From positions 1-64,000 of the forward strand of contig JACPPF010000115.1 in assembly GCA_016191165.1 (NCBI GenBank): a stretch of DNA of 64,000 nucleotides. Direction: 5' to 3'. This document shows, piece by piece, positions 35,001 to 38,000 of this stretch (positions are counted from its first letter, which is position 1; every line of letters begins with the position of its first letter). The stretch comes from Planctomycetota bacterium. Its GTDB lineage: Bacteria > Planctomycetota > Planctomycetia > Gemmatales > Gemmataceae. A program made the translations under genes and the position numbers. Under the pieces are notes generated by a model. It ran no database searches. It was not told the DNA's origin and saw only the letters and a list, made by a program, of their open reading frames with translations.

Positions 35001-38000
35001 CCTCCTCCGGCGGCACCTCCGTCACCATGCTCGGCGGCACCGGCAACGACTCACTCGCCACCACCGATTCCACCAACGTCGGCATGCAGGCCGGCACGCC
35101 CACCGTCCCCGGCGGCGGCAGCACCCTCGCCTCCACCGGCGGGTCCAGCATCACCATGTTCGGCGGCGCTGGCGACGATTCCTTGACCTCCTCCGGCGGC
35201 ACCACCTCGTCCGGCGGCACCTCCGTCACCATGCTCGGCGGCACGGGCAATGATTCGCTCGCTTCCAGCGATTCATCCAACGTCGGCATGCAAGCTGGCA
35301 CGCCCACCGTCCCCGGCGGCGGCAGCACCCTCGCCTCCACCGGCGGGTCCAGCATCACCATGTTCGGCGGCGCCGGCGACGACTCGCTCACCGCCACCGG
35401 GGGCACCTCCGTCACCATGGTCGGCGGCGCCGGCAACGACTCCCTCGCCTCCTCCGATCCCACCGTCGGCCCGGCCGGGTCTGGCCTGGTCATCATCGGC
35501 GGCACCGGCAACAACACACTCTCCGTATCCGGCGGGTCCAGCATCACCATGTTCGGCGGGGCAGGCGACGATTCGCTCCTCTCCTCCGGCGGCACCTCGG
35601 TCACCATGATCGGCGGCGCCGGTAGTGACTCGCTTACCGCCGACAGCGGCACCGGCGTCGTTCTGCAGGGCGGCCCCGACCCGAGCCTGCTCAACGCGAT
35701 CGGCGGCACCGGCGTCCTCCTGCTCGCCGGGCAAGGCGACGCGACCCTTTCCGCTTCCGGCGGCTCCAGCATCACCATGTTCGGCGGCGCCGGTGATGAC
35801 TCCCTGACCGCCTCGGGCGGCACCTCCGTCACCATGATCGGCGGCGCCGGCAACGATTCGCTCTCCACCACTGATTCCTCCAACGTCGGCATGCAGGCCG
35901 GTACCCCCACCGTCCCCGGCGGCGGCAGTACGCTCGCCTCCACCGGCGGTTCCAGCATCACCATGTTCGGCGGCGCCGGCGACGACTCGCTCAGCGCCAC
36001 CGGCGGCACTTCGGTCACGTTGATCGGCGGCACGGGCAACGATTCCCTCGCCTCCTCGGGCAACACCGGCGTCACCCTCATTGGCGGCGCCGGCAGCAGC
36101 ACGCTGTCTTCCTCCGGCGACAACACCGCCACCCTGCAAAACGGCGGCTCCCAGCCCGGCGTCCTCTCCTCCACCGGCGGTTCCAGCATCACCATGTTCG
36201 GCGGCGCAGGCAACGATACCCTCTCCGCCACCGGCGGCGACGGCGTTTTCCTCTATGGACTGGAAGGCAACAACCTCTACCAGATCACCGGCACTGCCAC
36301 CGATCCGATCGTCGTTCACCTCAACGACCTCGCGACTTTTGGCAGCAAGCTCGCCTCGACCGACAGCAAGACCGTTGGCATCAACACCATCCTGTTCCCC
36401 AATGTCACCGCCGGCATTCACCTCGACCTGAGCAACGCCTCCAACGGAGCCGCCGCGGTCAATCCCGGCGACCCGGGATCGCCTCAGGAAGTTGCCCCAG
36501 GCATCACGCTGTCCCTCACGGGGCAGTTCCAGAATGTCGCCGGCACGCCAGGCAGCGACTTCATCAAGGGCAACGCCTCCAGCAACATCCTCTGGGGCGG
36601 ACTCGGCGGCAATGATACACTCGTCGGCGGCAGCGGATCGGCCACGCTCCTGTCCGGGTCTGGCAACGATTCGCTGATCGCCGGCGCCGGCGGCACCACC
36701 TTCCGCTTCGACCCCGTCTTCGCCCCCGGCGGCTTCGGCAGCGATGCCATCGACCCGCCCGCTCCCGGCGCGCTCAACGTCCTCGATTTCTCCGCCCTCC
36801 CCAGCGGCGTCAACATCAACCTGGCCACCAGCGCCGCCCAGCTTGTCAATGCCTCCACCAACCTGACCTTGACCCTCGAAGAACCCGACACCATCCATGC
36901 CGTCATCGACAGCGCCTTTGACGACAACATCACGGGCAACAGCGTCGGCAACCAGTTCTTCGTCAACCGCGGCAATGACACCTTCACCGGCGGCGGCGGA
37001 CGTGACACCTTCCACTTCGCCGGCGCCGACCTGGGCAGCAAACTCATCAACGAAACCTCGACCGGCAACGCCTTGAACTTCCTTGACTTCGCCGCTCCGA
37101 TTGCGCTCGACCTGGGTCTTTCGACCACGCAGCAGGTCAGTCAAAACCTGGCCGGCAACCTGGCGCTCACCTTGACCAACCCGCTCGCCTTCGACAATGT
37201 CATCGGCACGCGCTTCTCCGACACCATCACGGCCGGCAATCAGCCCAACGTCACCCTCCTCGGCGCCGGCGGCGGCGATCATTTGACCGCGGGCGCGGGC
37301 GACGCCTACCTCCAGGGAAACATCACCCAGGTCGTCTTCGTCGATTTCGGCCAGCCCGCCCCGAATCGACATGTCTACACGCCAACCGAGAAGGCCGCGA
37401 TCCTTGACGGGCTTACGTCCCTGTTCGGGCCGTTCAATTATTTCTTCACGACCGACGAGACCACCGCCCGCCAGGTCGCCCAGCTTCCCGATGGCCGCTT
37501 TGCGACGGGCAGGTATGCGACTTTGCGCATCAACCAGGGCCTGGCCGGCGGCGCGGCGAGCGACCTCGATCCGGGCAATACCACCCTGGGCGGGGTGGTG
37601 CTGGTCAACGTCAATCCGTTCCTCGGCGAACGAGCCGGACTCGTTTCCGCGTCGAGTGCCAATGTCGTCGGCCTCACCCTCACGATTGCCGCCCACGAAC
37701 TGGGCCATCTCGTCGGCCTGCAGCACCAGGACGCCTTTGGCCCAATCGGCTCGGGCATCTACACGGGAGTCGATCCGACTGACTTTACGCCCCCGTATGA
37801 CGGACCAGTTGACGCGACCGAAACCCCGCACGACATCATGGCGTCGCCCGACTCGGTCGGTTCGACGCTGTTCGACGCCGCCAGCGGCACCTACCTCGGC
37901 GCGCGCGCCGCCATCAAGCTGGCGTTCAACGACAACGGCACGACGCTCAATCAGCAAGCCCTGCCGGTCACACCGGTCGGTGTCTCGACCGTGCTGAACC

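Noticed and set aside
31500..36240. Regularly spaced repeats resembling a CRISPR array
   Set aside because: Repeats are in frame, translate to RTX-like units and the spacers are repeated too; no cas genes nearby.
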